Assembly: GCA_963831005.1 (NCBI GenBank)
Contig: CAWHOW010000015.1
Span: 1 to 64,000, forward strand
Source: CAWHOW01 sp963831005
Lineage (GTDB): Bacteria > Bacteroidota > Bacteroidia > Bacteroidales > CG2-30-32-10
Reading direction: 5' to 3'
DNA length: 64,000 bases
How positions within the stretch are numbered: the stretch's first letter is position 1; every line of letters begins with the position of its first letter. The translations under genes were made by a program, and so were the position numbers. Below are positions 53,660 to 61,877 of the stretch, piece by piece. The notes below the pieces were generated by a model. That model was given only the letters and a program-made list of their open reading frames with translations, did no database searches and was not told where the DNA came from.

Positions 53660-54196
53660 TTACGGAATGGCAATAAGCAGTCCGCCGCTTATGCCAACAG
53701 ATTGCTCGTGTCCCTGCCCGAAGCTATACTCGTAAGCAGGTTCAAGATAAAAGCCAAATCTACGCTTTGCAAAAGGCCAGAACATAAAATCACCTGCTAT
53801 TTCACCGCCAACCGAATTTGTTATAACATCATTGTCTTTCAAATGAATTAAAACAGGGCCAACTCCAAACATAAACTCTACTGTTTTTGACAGTGTCCAC
53901 GGCTTTTTGAACAAAAGGTCAACATCCCATTCTGTTGAGTGATTAGTGAAAGTGGGAGTAATACCCGCTTCAAGTTCCAGCCAGTCCTCTATCGGGGTAG
54001 CTTCAACTGCAATGCCGGGACTTAGGCTCATTTTGCCGCCTTTCAGGTTCCAACTGGGGGCTGCCCCAAACTCCGCTATTGCAACAGCTTCCTTCTCTTT
54101 TACACTATCGTTTGGTGTAATAGCTTTATTTTGCGCGAAGGAGTTTTGTATGGATACAGTTGAAAGTAATACAATTGCTATTATGATTCTTTTCAT
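53660..54196 (-). CDS. Outer-membrane beta-barrel-like protein
   Basis: The 178-residue protein has a signal peptide (K-R-I-I-I-A-I-V-L-L-S-T-V-S-I, cut near S-F-A-Q) and a mature part with alternating hydrophobic beta strands (W-L-E-L-E-A-G-I-T-P-T-F, V-E-F-M-F-G-V-G-P-V-L, F-G-F-Y-L-E-P-A-Y-E-Y-S-F-G). This suits a small outer-membrane barrel. It starts 34 bases beyond the TonB receptor stop in the same direction, so it may serve the same uptake system. The substrate is unknown. Confidence 0.75.
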   Translation of the reverse strand: MKRIIIAIVLLSTVSIQNSFAQNKAITPNDSVKEKEAVAIAEFGAAPSWNLKGGKMSLSPGIAVEATPIEDWLELEAGITPTFTNHSTEWDVDLLFKKPWTLSKTVEFMFGVGPVLIHLKDNDVITNSVGGEIAGDFMFWPFAKRRFGFYLEPAYEYSFGQGHEQSVGISGGLLIAIP

Positions 54197-54230
54197 TGCA
54201 GGAATTATTAAGGATTTGTAAAGCTTAACA

Positions 54231-56609
54231 CTAGACCCTTACGCGTATTCCAAAATACACTTGACGCCCGCGCAACGGACCCCAAATGTGCGAGGTATTG
54301 AAATTTCCAGATTGATCAAAAAAATGAGGTTCGTCGTGAGCTGTACCTGCTTGCGTGTAGTTGGTTAGATTTTCGCCACCTATATATATGTCCCAATGCC
54401 GATTCAAATGATAGGCTGCCTTTGCATTGATGACAAAATAACTAGGGGCCGTTGTAAGTTTGGGATCACTTGCCACGCCATTTACGAATTGGTCGTATTG
54501 CCCACCGTAATTGTATGGCAGCAGGTTACGCGATGCAATCCATTGTACATCGGTTGAAAATGTAAGATGGCGCAACGTAATGGAAATAGTCGCATTGGCT
54601 TCTGTTTCCTGAGCCGCCACAAGTTCGTCTGCCTTGAATGAGTTGGGAATGTTCTGGTGGGCGATACCTGCTCCGATTTCGAGCCATTTATTCACAATCC
54701 TATCTGCCTGAAAGTCCATGTCAAGAAAGAACATTTTTGTAGAATCACTTAGCAAGAGCGGCCGCTGAATGCTGGTGTCTGGGTTCGAGCCAACATACTC
54801 CAAGCCTGTGAGCCAGGTAGCATAAACCGAACCGGTAAACGTCCAGCGCCCTGGTGTCCAGGAAAGCGATCCTCCACAACCTGCGCCTTTTTCCAACTCG
54901 GTGATACCAATGTCGAAGCCATTGTCCAAAAGTCCATGATCCATTTCGAAGAAGGTGAGTGGCGAACGCCAGCCCTCACCCGCTGACAGCCGGCCCGTGA
55001 GGGCATCGGTGAATGCCCAAACGAAGTTTGCACGCGGCGCAACGATATATTTATTAATTGTCGAGTTGGGTCTATCAATCCAATCATCATTTATTTTATC
55101 CGCACGCACAGCAACGTCGAGTTCGCGTTCATGTCCGAAATTCCACGAGTCCTGAACGTAACCACCGCCGTAATAGCTATTGTAAGAATCAGGGGTAATT
55201 CCGAGTACCGTGTAGTAGTAGTACGATTGCGATCTGAGATTCTCGGTATTGAAGTCGCCGCCCAATGTAATGGTGTGGGCTCCGACATGAGTCTGCCAAC
55301 GCAAGTCCGTCGCTATGGTATTATCGTTATTCGTATAATCGGCACCGCCCTCGTACGTTGAACCTTGCGTTTGATTAACAAAGCCCCCATGCAACTGCAA
55401 CGAACTGTTTTTCGATACGAACAGAGTGAGCGTACCTTCGATTTGATCGCGTTTCGTTTGAATCCACTCGAGAATATCTATGGGGTTCCCAATAAATTTA
55501 TTATTTACGTTTCCTCCAACAAACATTTGAGTGGAGAGTGAATCAGGAGTTCCTAAAGTTGCACCATGGAAGTTGGTAGACGTTGACGCACCGAAAACTT
55601 CGTTATAGCTGTGAATATATTGCAGGTTCCATGCCAGCTTATCTTTTTTTCCCAACCATCCGTTTAATCTCACCAAGGCGCTTTCATCCTCCATGTATGG
55701 AGACTGGGACATACCCGTGCCATTGGCATCCCATGGCCCATTAAGAAAGTGATGAGCGGCAATTATAACACCGACTTTGCTGCTGGTATCGACAGCGGTT
55801 GCAACAATCGATAATTGGTTATATAGATCGTTACCCGCTGAGGCATCTACCATGATGGAATTCTTCGTCGGGTCCTGGAAGCGAACGTCCATTGTACCTC
55901 CCAAAGCGCCCGGGGCCAGCAGTGAAGCTCCGGGGCCGCGTGCAATATTAATGGATGCTATGCCTGCAGTAGTTAAAGCATCCACGCCATAAAAGTTTGT
56001 GACACCGGTGTACAAAGGCAATCCATCAACTAGCATCATCGTCTGATTAGCGCCAAGGCCGTTGATCTGAATTTGCTTGAACCCGCACGAGCTACATCCT
56101 GTGAGCACGCATACTCCGGGCTCGGAAGCGACGGCCTGGGTAAAAGTATTGGCGTTCTTCATGAACATTTCGTCCGGCGTAATGATTGTTGTCGGATGAA
56201 CGGCTTCGGAGAGTTCGCCCATGCGTTGCATATCAAGCCGTCTGGCTGAAACTACAACTGCGTTCAAAATCTTGGGGTTTATCATTAATTTAATATTTAC
56301 TCCTTTGCTATCAACTGAATTCTGATCCATTTCTTTTTTAATACTTATGTACCCTACAGCGCTTACAAGCAATGTGAATTTACCTGCAGGAAGGTTTTTA
56401 AAGAAATAGTGACCTTTGGAATCTGCCTGGGTGGCATATATTATTGTTGCTGTTGCTGTGTCTTTTATCACAATATTTGCAAATGGTATGAATTCTTTTG
56501 TGACACTATCTGTTACATACCCCGCCAGGTGTTTATTTGATATGTTTTGAGAAAATCCTGCGATTGAACAAAATAATAGTATTGCTATTACTAATAAATT
56601 TCTTTTCAT
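54231..56609 (-). CDS. TonB-dependent outer-membrane receptor
   Basis: The 792-residue receptor has a signal peptide, a CarboxypepD-regulatory-like domain (residues about 28-110, G-Y-V-T-D-S-V-T-K-E-F-I-P-F-A-N), a plug domain (about 130-240) and a 22-strand-type barrel ending in V-Y-F-G-I-R-V-R-V. The plug carries C167 and C172-S-S-C175 just before I-Q-I-N-G-L-G, a cysteine cluster I associate with some Bacteroidota metal or cofactor receptors. The small His-containing protein gene upstream supports a metal role. Ligand assignment is inference. Confidence 0.92.
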   Translation of the reverse strand: MKRNLLVIAILLFCSIAGFSQNISNKHLAGYVTDSVTKEFIPFANIVIKDTATATIIYATQADSKGHYFFKNLPAGKFTLLVSAVGYISIKKEMDQNSVDSKGVNIKLMINPKILNAVVVSARRLDMQRMGELSEAVHPTTIITPDEMFMKNANTFTQAVASEPGVCVLTGCSSCGFKQIQINGLGANQTMMLVDGLPLYTGVTNFYGVDALTTAGIASINIARGPGASLLAPGALGGTMDVRFQDPTKNSIMVDASAGNDLYNQLSIVATAVDTSSKVGVIIAAHHFLNGPWDANGTGMSQSPYMEDESALVRLNGWLGKKDKLAWNLQYIHSYNEVFGASTSTNFHGATLGTPDSLSTQMFVGGNVNNKFIGNPIDILEWIQTKRDQIEGTLTLFVSKNSSLQLHGGFVNQTQGSTYEGGADYTNNDNTIATDLRWQTHVGAHTITLGGDFNTENLRSQSYYYYTVLGITPDSYNSYYGGGYVQDSWNFGHERELDVAVRADKINDDWIDRPNSTINKYIVAPRANFVWAFTDALTGRLSAGEGWRSPLTFFEMDHGLLDNGFDIGITELEKGAGCGGSLSWTPGRWTFTGSVYATWLTGLEYVGSNPDTSIQRPLLLSDSTKMFFLDMDFQADRIVNKWLEIGAGIAHQNIPNSFKADELVAAQETEANATISITLRHLTFSTDVQWIASRNLLPYNYGGQYDQFVNGVASDPKLTTAPSYFVINAKAAYHLNRHWDIYIGGENLTNYTQAGTAHDEPHFFDQSGNFNTSHIWGPLRGRQVYFGIRVRV

Positions 56610-56685
56610 TTTTTAAGAATTTTAAATATGAATATGTGCACATCTTCACACCGGAAGACATGCAAAAATTAAATAAGAGAATAAA

Positions 56686-57015
56686 TTAAACCGTGAATGG
56701 TTCGGCGGGAGGCGCCCTCAGGTTAAAATAAGTAGCGAATGGAATTATGTAAGAAAACTGCCTGTATGATAAAATGGATTGTTCGATAAACGAAACAGGC
56801 AGCAAAAAAGCTTTATGCTGAAAAATGTAATTAGGAGTGTTGTAATTTAATATCTGGCAGTGATGGTGGGTATTTGTAAGAGAAGCATCCTTGCTTTGAA
56901 TATCCTTAGTGTCTTCGTGTCCGTAAGTATCGTGAATATATTCCTTCGGGACAATAAACAATGATATTGTCATCAATAGAAATACGACAATATATTGACG
57001 GAAGCGGAATAACAT
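56686..57015 (-). CDS. Small His-containing membrane-anchored protein next to the TonB receptor
   Basis: The 109-residue protein has one N-terminal hydrophobic segment (Y-I-V-V-F-L-L-M-T-I-S-L-F-I-V), followed by E-Y-I-H-D-T-Y-G-H-E-D-T and T-H-H-H-C-Q-I-L, a likely metal-binding patch, and a C-terminus N-L-R-A-P-P-A-E-P. Similar small proteins with a His/Cys patch and a final R-A/G-P-P motif often sit before TonB receptors in Bacteroidota. It precedes the receptor gene by 76 bases on the same strand and has a good promoter. Function is unknown, probably metal handling. Confidence 0.68.
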   Translation of the reverse strand: MLFRFRQYIVVFLLMTISLFIVPKEYIHDTYGHEDTKDIQSKDASLTNTHHHCQILNYNTPNYIFQHKAFLLPVSFIEQSILSYRQFSYIIPFATYFNLRAPPAEPFTV

Positions 57016-57037
57016 TTATTATAAGAATAATTATTTG

Positions 57038-57066
57038 CAAAAGTAAACGTAATTTTTAATATACAA
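57038..57066 (-). promoter_or_regulatory. Promoter of the His-containing protein and TonB receptor
   Basis: On the minus strand TTG (57066-57064) is followed after 18 bases by TACTTTTG (57045-57038). The ATG at 57015 is about 22 bases further on. Confidence 0.55.
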
Positions 57067-57127
57067 GAAAAAATGCAAAAAAAGTTTGTGAAAGAATAAG
57101 GAACGGCCTAACGGTCGCTGCCCATCT

Positions 57128-57339
57128 GCCTTGCTCGCCTCGCGGCGAAGCTGGTCGACAGACAAGTGAGTGGTGATTTTTTTAGATTAGTAAATTATAC
57201 TAGAAACGGGATAAATTTGTACTTTTGCAATAGGTCTTTGGTTTATCCTGAAACAGGTTCAGTATCAAGTTAAGGCTGCCAGTTTGCCTGCCTCGCCGTC
57301 AGGCAGGTGAGTGGTGATTTTTTTATATTAGTAAATTAT
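57128..57339. repeat. Direct repeat pair and small hairpins in the gap before the XDH-type genes
   Basis: GTGAGTGGTGATTTTTTTA and following bases to TAAATTAT occur at 57166-57199 and again at 57307-57339 with one or two differences. Each copy is preceded by a GC-rich hairpin-like block (57128-57160 and 57288-57306, the latter CCTGCC...GGCAGG). A full -7 match TACTTTTG lies between them at 57220-57227. The gap from 57016 to 57473 holds no gene. Confidence 0.55.
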
Positions 57340-57343
57340 GAGA

Positions 57344-57445
57344 GTATCTTTTAAAAATTATCTCCCGCTGATAATTGCAGATTTTATTTCTGCGTAAATC
57401 TGCGCTATCTGCGGGAAAAACTAAGTGATGGTAAGAATTAAATAC
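57344..57445. repeat. GCGGGA palindrome element without gene (copy 4)
   Basis: The palindrome 57363-57416 starts TCCCGCTGATAATTGCAG and ends ATCTGCGCTATCTGCGGGA. Flanks TCTTTTAAAAATTATC and AACTAAGTGATGGTAAGAAT are shared with the copy at 58381. It resembles the palindromes flanking the GxxExxY gene at 45.7-46.3 kb and sits just before the FAD-subunit gene. Confidence 0.7.
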
Positions 57446-57473
57446 CCCCAATTAGTAAATTAATAATCTATTT

Positions 57474-58343
57474 ATGCCAATAACACACAATTTCAAGTAT
57501 CAGAAACCCGAAACCATCAATAAAGTTCTGAAATTACTTGCCATTCATGGCAATTCAGCACGCATACTTGCCGGAGGGACTGATCTTGTTGTTAAAATAA
57601 AAGAAGGACTTGAAACACCTGATCTCGTAATTGATATAAAAGGACTTGAAAAACTTGGGAAAATTGTAAAAAAAGAAAACGCTGTTCATATAGGGGCAAA
57701 CGTCACATTTACAGATCTTATCAATTCCAAACTTATCAGGACAAAGCTACCTTTAATATGGGAAGCCGCGAAAACAGTTGCCTCTGTCGGAACACGTAAC
57801 AGGGCGACAATTGTTGGCAATATCTGTTCCGCAGTTCCATCTCTGGATTCAGGTCCTGCATTATTAAATTACAATACACTGGTTTGTATTAACAATCTGA
57901 AAGAAGAACGCAGGGTACCTATTTATCAATGGTTCGCCGGTCCTAAGAAAACAATACGAAATCCTGATGAATTCGTGGATAAAATTATTGTTCCTATTCC
58001 ACAGGAGAAAAATGCTGTGTATTATGGTAAACTTGGTCGTTATTCAGGAGAGGATTTGGCACAGGCAGGAATTGGTATTATAGGTTTTGCAAATAAAACT
58101 TTTCGTGTAGCATATTGTGCAGTCGGACCGATTCCTAAAAAATCTATCCGTCTTGAAGAACTGTTGAATGCTCGGGATATTACTGATGAACTGATTGAAA
58201 AGGCTAAAATAATAATCGAAGAAGAAATTTCACCCATCACGGATATCAGGTCTTCCAAAGAATACCGCACACATATGATGAAAGTGATGTTTGAAAGAGG
58301 CATTAAACAAGTGATTGCAGAATTAAAAAACGGAGGTATTTAA
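57474..58343 (+). CDS. Xanthine-dehydrogenase-family FAD-binding subunit
   Basis: The 289-residue protein is a CoxM/XdhB-type flavoprotein subunit: R-I-L-A-G-G-T-D-L-V-V-K near residue 33 is the FAD motif, followed by I-G-A-N-V-T-F-T-D-L, A-S-V-G-T-R-N-R-A-T-I-V-G-N-I near 104, and a C-terminal CO-dehydrogenase-flavoprotein domain. It passes electrons between the iron-sulfur subunit and the final acceptor. The 2Fe-2S and molybdenum subunit genes follow in the same direction, but each gap holds a repeat element. Confidence 0.93.
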   Translation: MPITHNFKYQKPETINKVLKLLAIHGNSARILAGGTDLVVKIKEGLETPDLVIDIKGLEKLGKIVKKENAVHIGANVTFTDLINSKLIRTKLPLIWEAAKTVASVGTRNRATIVGNICSAVPSLDSGPALLNYNTLVCINNLKEERRVPIYQWFAGPKKTIRNPDEFVDKIIVPIPQEKNAVYYGKLGRYSGEDLAQAGIGIIGFANKTFRVAYCAVGPIPKKSIRLEELLNARDITDELIEKAKIIIEEEISPITDIRSSKEYRTHMMKVMFERGIKQVIAELKNGGI

Positions 58344-58380
58344 AACATACCATCTAAACTATTTTTATTGGGTATGGACA

Positions 58381-58545
58381 ATCTTTTAAAAATTATCTCC
58401 CGCTGATTTATTCACATTTATTTTTTATTAAATGGTGTTCATGAATACTTTGCATTTCGCTGATAATCGCAGATTTTATTTCTGCGTAAATCTGCGCTAT
58501 CTGCGGGAAAAACTAAATGGTGGTAAGAATTAGATACCTCCATTA
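58381..58545. repeat. GCGGGA palindrome element (copy 5), longer form
   Basis: It begins ATCTTTTAAAAATTATCTCC and ends GCGGGAAAAACTAAATGGTG, sharing both flanks with copy 4. The palindrome spans 58398-58508, with about 55 extra bases of AT-rich sequence in its left half. It sits 16 bases before the 2Fe-2S subunit gene and fills the gap from 58344 to 58561. Confidence 0.7.
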
Positions 58546-58561
58546 AAAAAATAAATCCTGT

Positions 58562-59026
58562 ATGGAAAAGATAACGTTCAAATTAAATAATGAAGTACGA
58601 AGCATTGGGGTTGATCCGGGAGAAGTCCTGTTGGATGTGCTGCGCGATAAGCTCGGAATGAAAAGCCCCAAGTGTGGTTGTGATCGTGGCGATTGTGGTG
58701 CATGTTCTGTATTGCTTGATGGCAAGGGCGTTCGCAGCTGCCTGATTTTAGCAATAGAAGTTGATGGTCATGAAATCACAACAGTGGAAGGATTATCAAC
58801 ACAAGGTCTTTCTCCTATTCAGGAAGCATTTGATAATAATAATTCATTTCAATGTGGTTTCTGTGCACCGGGTATTATTATTTCTGCTACTGAATTATTG
58901 AATGAAAACCCTAATCCCTCTAAAGACGAAGTAAAGGAAGCACTTGCCGGAAACCTTTGCAGATGCACGGGTTATATGCCCATTATTGATGCTGTTTTGG
59001 AGTGTTCCTGTAAAAAAGATAAATAA
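58562..59026 (+). CDS. Xanthine-dehydrogenase-family 2Fe-2S subunit
   Basis: The 154-residue protein carries the plant-type ferredoxin cluster C40, C45, C48 and C60 (G-C-D-R-G-D-C-G-A-C) and the helical [2Fe-2S] domain C98, C101, C133 and C135 (C-G-F-C, C-R-C-T-G-Y). This is a complete CoxS/XdhC-type subunit that links the molybdenum site to the flavin. It lies between the FAD and molybdenum subunit genes. Confidence 0.95.
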   Translation: MEKITFKLNNEVRSIGVDPGEVLLDVLRDKLGMKSPKCGCDRGDCGACSVLLDGKGVRSCLILAIEVDGHEITTVEGLSTQGLSPIQEAFDNNNSFQCGFCAPGIIISATELLNENPNPSKDEVKEALAGNLCRCTGYMPIIDAVLECSCKKDK

Positions 59027-59032
59027 ACTTTG

Positions 59033-59494
59033 AAGTAGGCAAATAGGCAGTAGGCAAAAGATAGATAACATTATTAAGTATGAACTTTAAAGATTTATCA
59101 GTATATAAAAAAGCATTTGAACTGGCAATGGAAATTTTTCATTTAACCAGAAATTTTCCAAAAGATGAAATCTACGGACTTACTGGTCAAATAAGACATT
59201 CCTCACGTTCCGTTTGCTCAAATATTGCCGAAGGATATAGAAAACGCAGATATGAAGCACATTTTATTTCAAAAACATCTGATGCTGATATGGAAAATAG
59301 CGAAACTCAGGTATGGATTGATTTTGCTTTCCATTGTGGATATATAAATATTGATAAACAAAAAGACCTTACTTTGAAATCTGATGAGATTGGGCGTCTT
59401 TTAAATCATATGATTGAAAATCCTGATAAATATTTAACAAGCTCACAAAAGTTGTAATCAGATTTGCTAATTGCATATTGCTTACTGCTTACTT
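59033..59494. mobile_element. Candidate cassette: four-helix-bundle gene between inverted repeats
   Basis: The left end (59033-59060, AAGTAGGCAAATAGGCAGTA and GGCAAAAG) and the right end (59463-59494, TTTGCTAATTGCATATTGC and TTACTGCTTACTT) are imperfect inverted copies with the common pattern AAGTARGCA ... TARGCAAA. They enclose a gene unrelated to the surrounding oxidase operon. Related TGCCTACTGC / TGCTTACTGC words also occur near 11.5 and 31.4 kb. No transposase is present, so movement is inferred. Confidence 0.45.
59080..59457 (+). CDS. Four-helix-bundle protein (S23 / 23S rRNA-IVS family)
   Basis: The 125-residue protein matches the four-helix-bundle family: F-K-D-L-S-V-Y-K-K-A-F-E-L-A near the start, F-P-K-D-E-I-Y-G-L-T-G-Q-I-R near residue 28, R-S-V-C-S-N-I-A-E-G-Y-R near 48, and a C-terminal helix with G-R-L-L-N-H-M-I-E. 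Members are found in 23S rRNA intervening sequences and as stray genes in Bacteroidota; the function is unclear. It splits the oxidase operon between the 2Fe-2S and molybdenum subunit genes and is bounded by inverted repeats. Confidence 0.92.
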   Translation: MNFKDLSVYKKAFELAMEIFHLTRNFPKDEIYGLTGQIRHSSRSVCSNIAEGYRKRRYEAHFISKTSDADMENSETQVWIDFAFHCGYINIDKQKDLTLKSDEIGRLLNHMIENPDKYLTSSQKL

Positions 59495-59519
59495 TTTTGA
59501 AAGTTATTAGTAATTGAAA

Positions 59520-61877
59520 ATGTCAAAAATGGAAGAATATAAATATATCGGAAAATCCGTAACAAGGATTGACGGAAAAGAAAAAATTTCCGGAGCAGCT
59601 GTTTTTGCTGATGATATTGATTTTGGGCCAACATTATTATTTGCACAAATCGTTGAAAGCACAAAAGCTCACGCACTGATTAAAAATATTGATACTTCTG
59701 AAGCAAAAAAAATTGAAGGTGTCGTTGCTGTTTTTACAGGCAAAGATTTTCCTTTCAAGTTCGGCCTTTATATGAAGGACCGTTTTGTATTTGCACAGGA
59801 CAGAGTAAGATTTATCGGAGAACAGGTAGCTGCTGTTGTTGCTCGTGATGCTAAGACAGCTAAGCTTGCAGCAAAATTTGTAAAAGTGGAATACGAAGAA
59901 CTCCCTGAAGTTCTTGACCAGATGAAAGCTATTGAACCGAATGCAACTGTACTTCACCCTGAACTTGGCGATTATCCGCATGTTCCATGGTTTTTCCCAA
60001 AAGCAAACACAAACATCGCACATCACCGCAAAACAAGAAAAGGCAATCTGGATAAAGGATTTGCTGATGCTGATTATGTTTTGGAAGATACTTATTTTGT
60101 TCCGCGTTATGCACATTGCGCTATAGAATTTCATTCAGCTATCGGTAAAGTAGATTATTCCGGAAGGCTTACGGTTTGGGCATCTTCCCAATCACCGAAT
60201 ACACAAAGGAATCTTTTTGCTGAAGCTTTATCATCACTTGGATTTACTCATAAAGACGTAAGAGTAATAGCTCCTTATGTTGGAGGAGGATTTGGTGGGA
60301 AAGCTGGTGTCACTATGGAAATACTTGCGGCCGCACTTGCTACAAAATTAAAAGGCTCACCTGTAAAAATTCTTTGGTCTCGCGAACAGGAATTTTATAA
60401 TACCTATCAAAGGCTTGGCGTTATTGCAAAACTTAAGATAGGTGTAAAAAATGACGGAACCATTACTGCACTTGATCATCAATTATACTGGGATGCCGGC
60501 GCTTATGTAGAATACGGAGCAAACGTTGTAAATTCTGTTGGGCTCTCTGCTACCGGTCCTTATCGAGTGCCAAACCTTTCAATTGATTCATATTGCATTT
60601 ATACGAATCTGCCTCCTGGCGGCGCATACAGGGGTTTCGGATATTCTGAATTTTTGTTCGGTTTGGAATCCCACATGAACCGTATAGCCAAACATCTTGG
60701 CATTGATCCAGTTGAATTACGCAAGAAAAATGCAATAACAGTTGATGATACTCTGGCCTACGGTGCACATATGAATCCCAATGGCCTCATGGAGTGTATT
60801 GATAAAGTTGCGAAAGAAATAGAATGGGGTAAAAAGGAAATTTCAAAAAATCCTAATACCGTTCTGGGTAAAGGTTTTTCATTGTTATGGAAAGCCCCAG
60901 CCATGCCCCCCAACGCTTCATCTTCTGCATTCCTGAAATTTAATGAAGATGCGAGTTTGAATATTTTAATTTCAGGCATGGACATTGGCCAGGGCTTGCT
61001 GACAGTAATGGCACAGGTTGCAGCTGAAGTATTATCCATTCCTCCAAGTAAAATAAGAGTTGAAACTCCCGATACCGATCGCAATCCTTATGAATGGCAA
61101 ACCGTAGGTTCACACGTAACATGGGGTTGTGGTAATGCTGTAAAAAAAGCTGCTATAGATGCAAGAGATCAGATATTTGAACTTGTTGAACGAGCGCTTG
61201 GATTACCTGCAAATATGCTTTTCCTGGAGGATGAAAAGGTAAAATGTTCAACAAAGCCTGGATGGGAACTTCACTTAAAAAGTTTTGTTATAAACGGGAT
61301 CATGACTGAAGACGGTACTTTCAAGGGAGGCCCAATCAACGGTCGCGGGACTTTTATGCCTGAATTTACGTCAACCAATGCAGATCCTGAAACCAGTCAG
61401 GGGGGGCATCCCAATGTACACTATACCGTTGGGGCTGCTGCTATGCTGTTGGAAATTGATAAAGATACCGGCAAAATGAAAGTGCTTAAAGTGGTCGAAG
61501 CTCTAGATGTCGGTAAAGCAATTAACCCGGATCTTGTGAAAGGACAAATCGTCGGTGGTATTGTTCAAGGTCTTGCAACTGTGCTATACGAGGATATGCG
61601 ATTTGATAATCGAGGGAAGATGTTGAATCCTAATTTTACAGATTACAAATTACCTACATGCCTTGATATTCCTGAAGAAATTGTGCCTATCATTGTTGAA
61701 GTAGCACAACCTGATGGTCCTTATGGCGCACGCGGAGTTGGTGAACATACCATGCTTCCAGCCGCTCCAATGATAGCAAATGCCATTGATGATGCATTTG
61801 GAATTAGAATGAAATCAATGCCGATCACAGCTGAAAAAGTTGCGATGGCAATTTTAAATCAAAAGAAAAATGAGTAA
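59520..61877 (+). CDS. Xanthine-dehydrogenase-family molybdopterin-binding subunit
   Basis: The 785-residue catalytic subunit starts at the ATG at 59520 (the TTG at 59514 is less likely). It has the family order: G-K-S-V-T-R-I-D-G-K-E-K near the N-terminus, A-P-Y-V-G-G-G-F-G-G-K-A-G near residue 255, G-G-A-Y-R-G-F-G near 368, D-I-G-Q-G-L near 485, and the catalytic glutamate in G-A-R-G-V-G-E-H-T near 743. These enzymes hydroxylate aromatic nitrogen heterocycles or aldehydes. The substrate cannot be read from the sequence. Its stop overlaps the CoA-transferase start by eight bases. Confidence 0.94.
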   Translation: MSKMEEYKYIGKSVTRIDGKEKISGAAVFADDIDFGPTLLFAQIVESTKAHALIKNIDTSEAKKIEGVVAVFTGKDFPFKFGLYMKDRFVFAQDRVRFIGEQVAAVVARDAKTAKLAAKFVKVEYEELPEVLDQMKAIEPNATVLHPELGDYPHVPWFFPKANTNIAHHRKTRKGNLDKGFADADYVLEDTYFVPRYAHCAIEFHSAIGKVDYSGRLTVWASSQSPNTQRNLFAEALSSLGFTHKDVRVIAPYVGGGFGGKAGVTMEILAAALATKLKGSPVKILWSREQEFYNTYQRLGVIAKLKIGVKNDGTITALDHQLYWDAGAYVEYGANVVNSVGLSATGPYRVPNLSIDSYCIYTNLPPGGAYRGFGYSEFLFGLESHMNRIAKHLGIDPVELRKKNAITVDDTLAYGAHMNPNGLMECIDKVAKEIEWGKKEISKNPNTVLGKGFSLLWKAPAMPPNASSSAFLKFNEDASLNILISGMDIGQGLLTVMAQVAAEVLSIPPSKIRVETPDTDRNPYEWQTVGSHVTWGCGNAVKKAAIDARDQIFELVERALGLPANMLFLEDEKVKCSTKPGWELHLKSFVINGIMTEDGTFKGGPINGRGTFMPEFTSTNADPETSQGGHPNVHYTVGAAAMLLEIDKDTGKMKVLKVVEALDVGKAINPDLVKGQIVGGIVQGLATVLYEDMRFDNRGKMLNPNFTDYKLPTCLDIPEEIVPIIVEVAQPDGPYGARGVGEHTMLPAAPMIANAIDDAFGIRMKSMPITAEKVAMAILNQKKNE

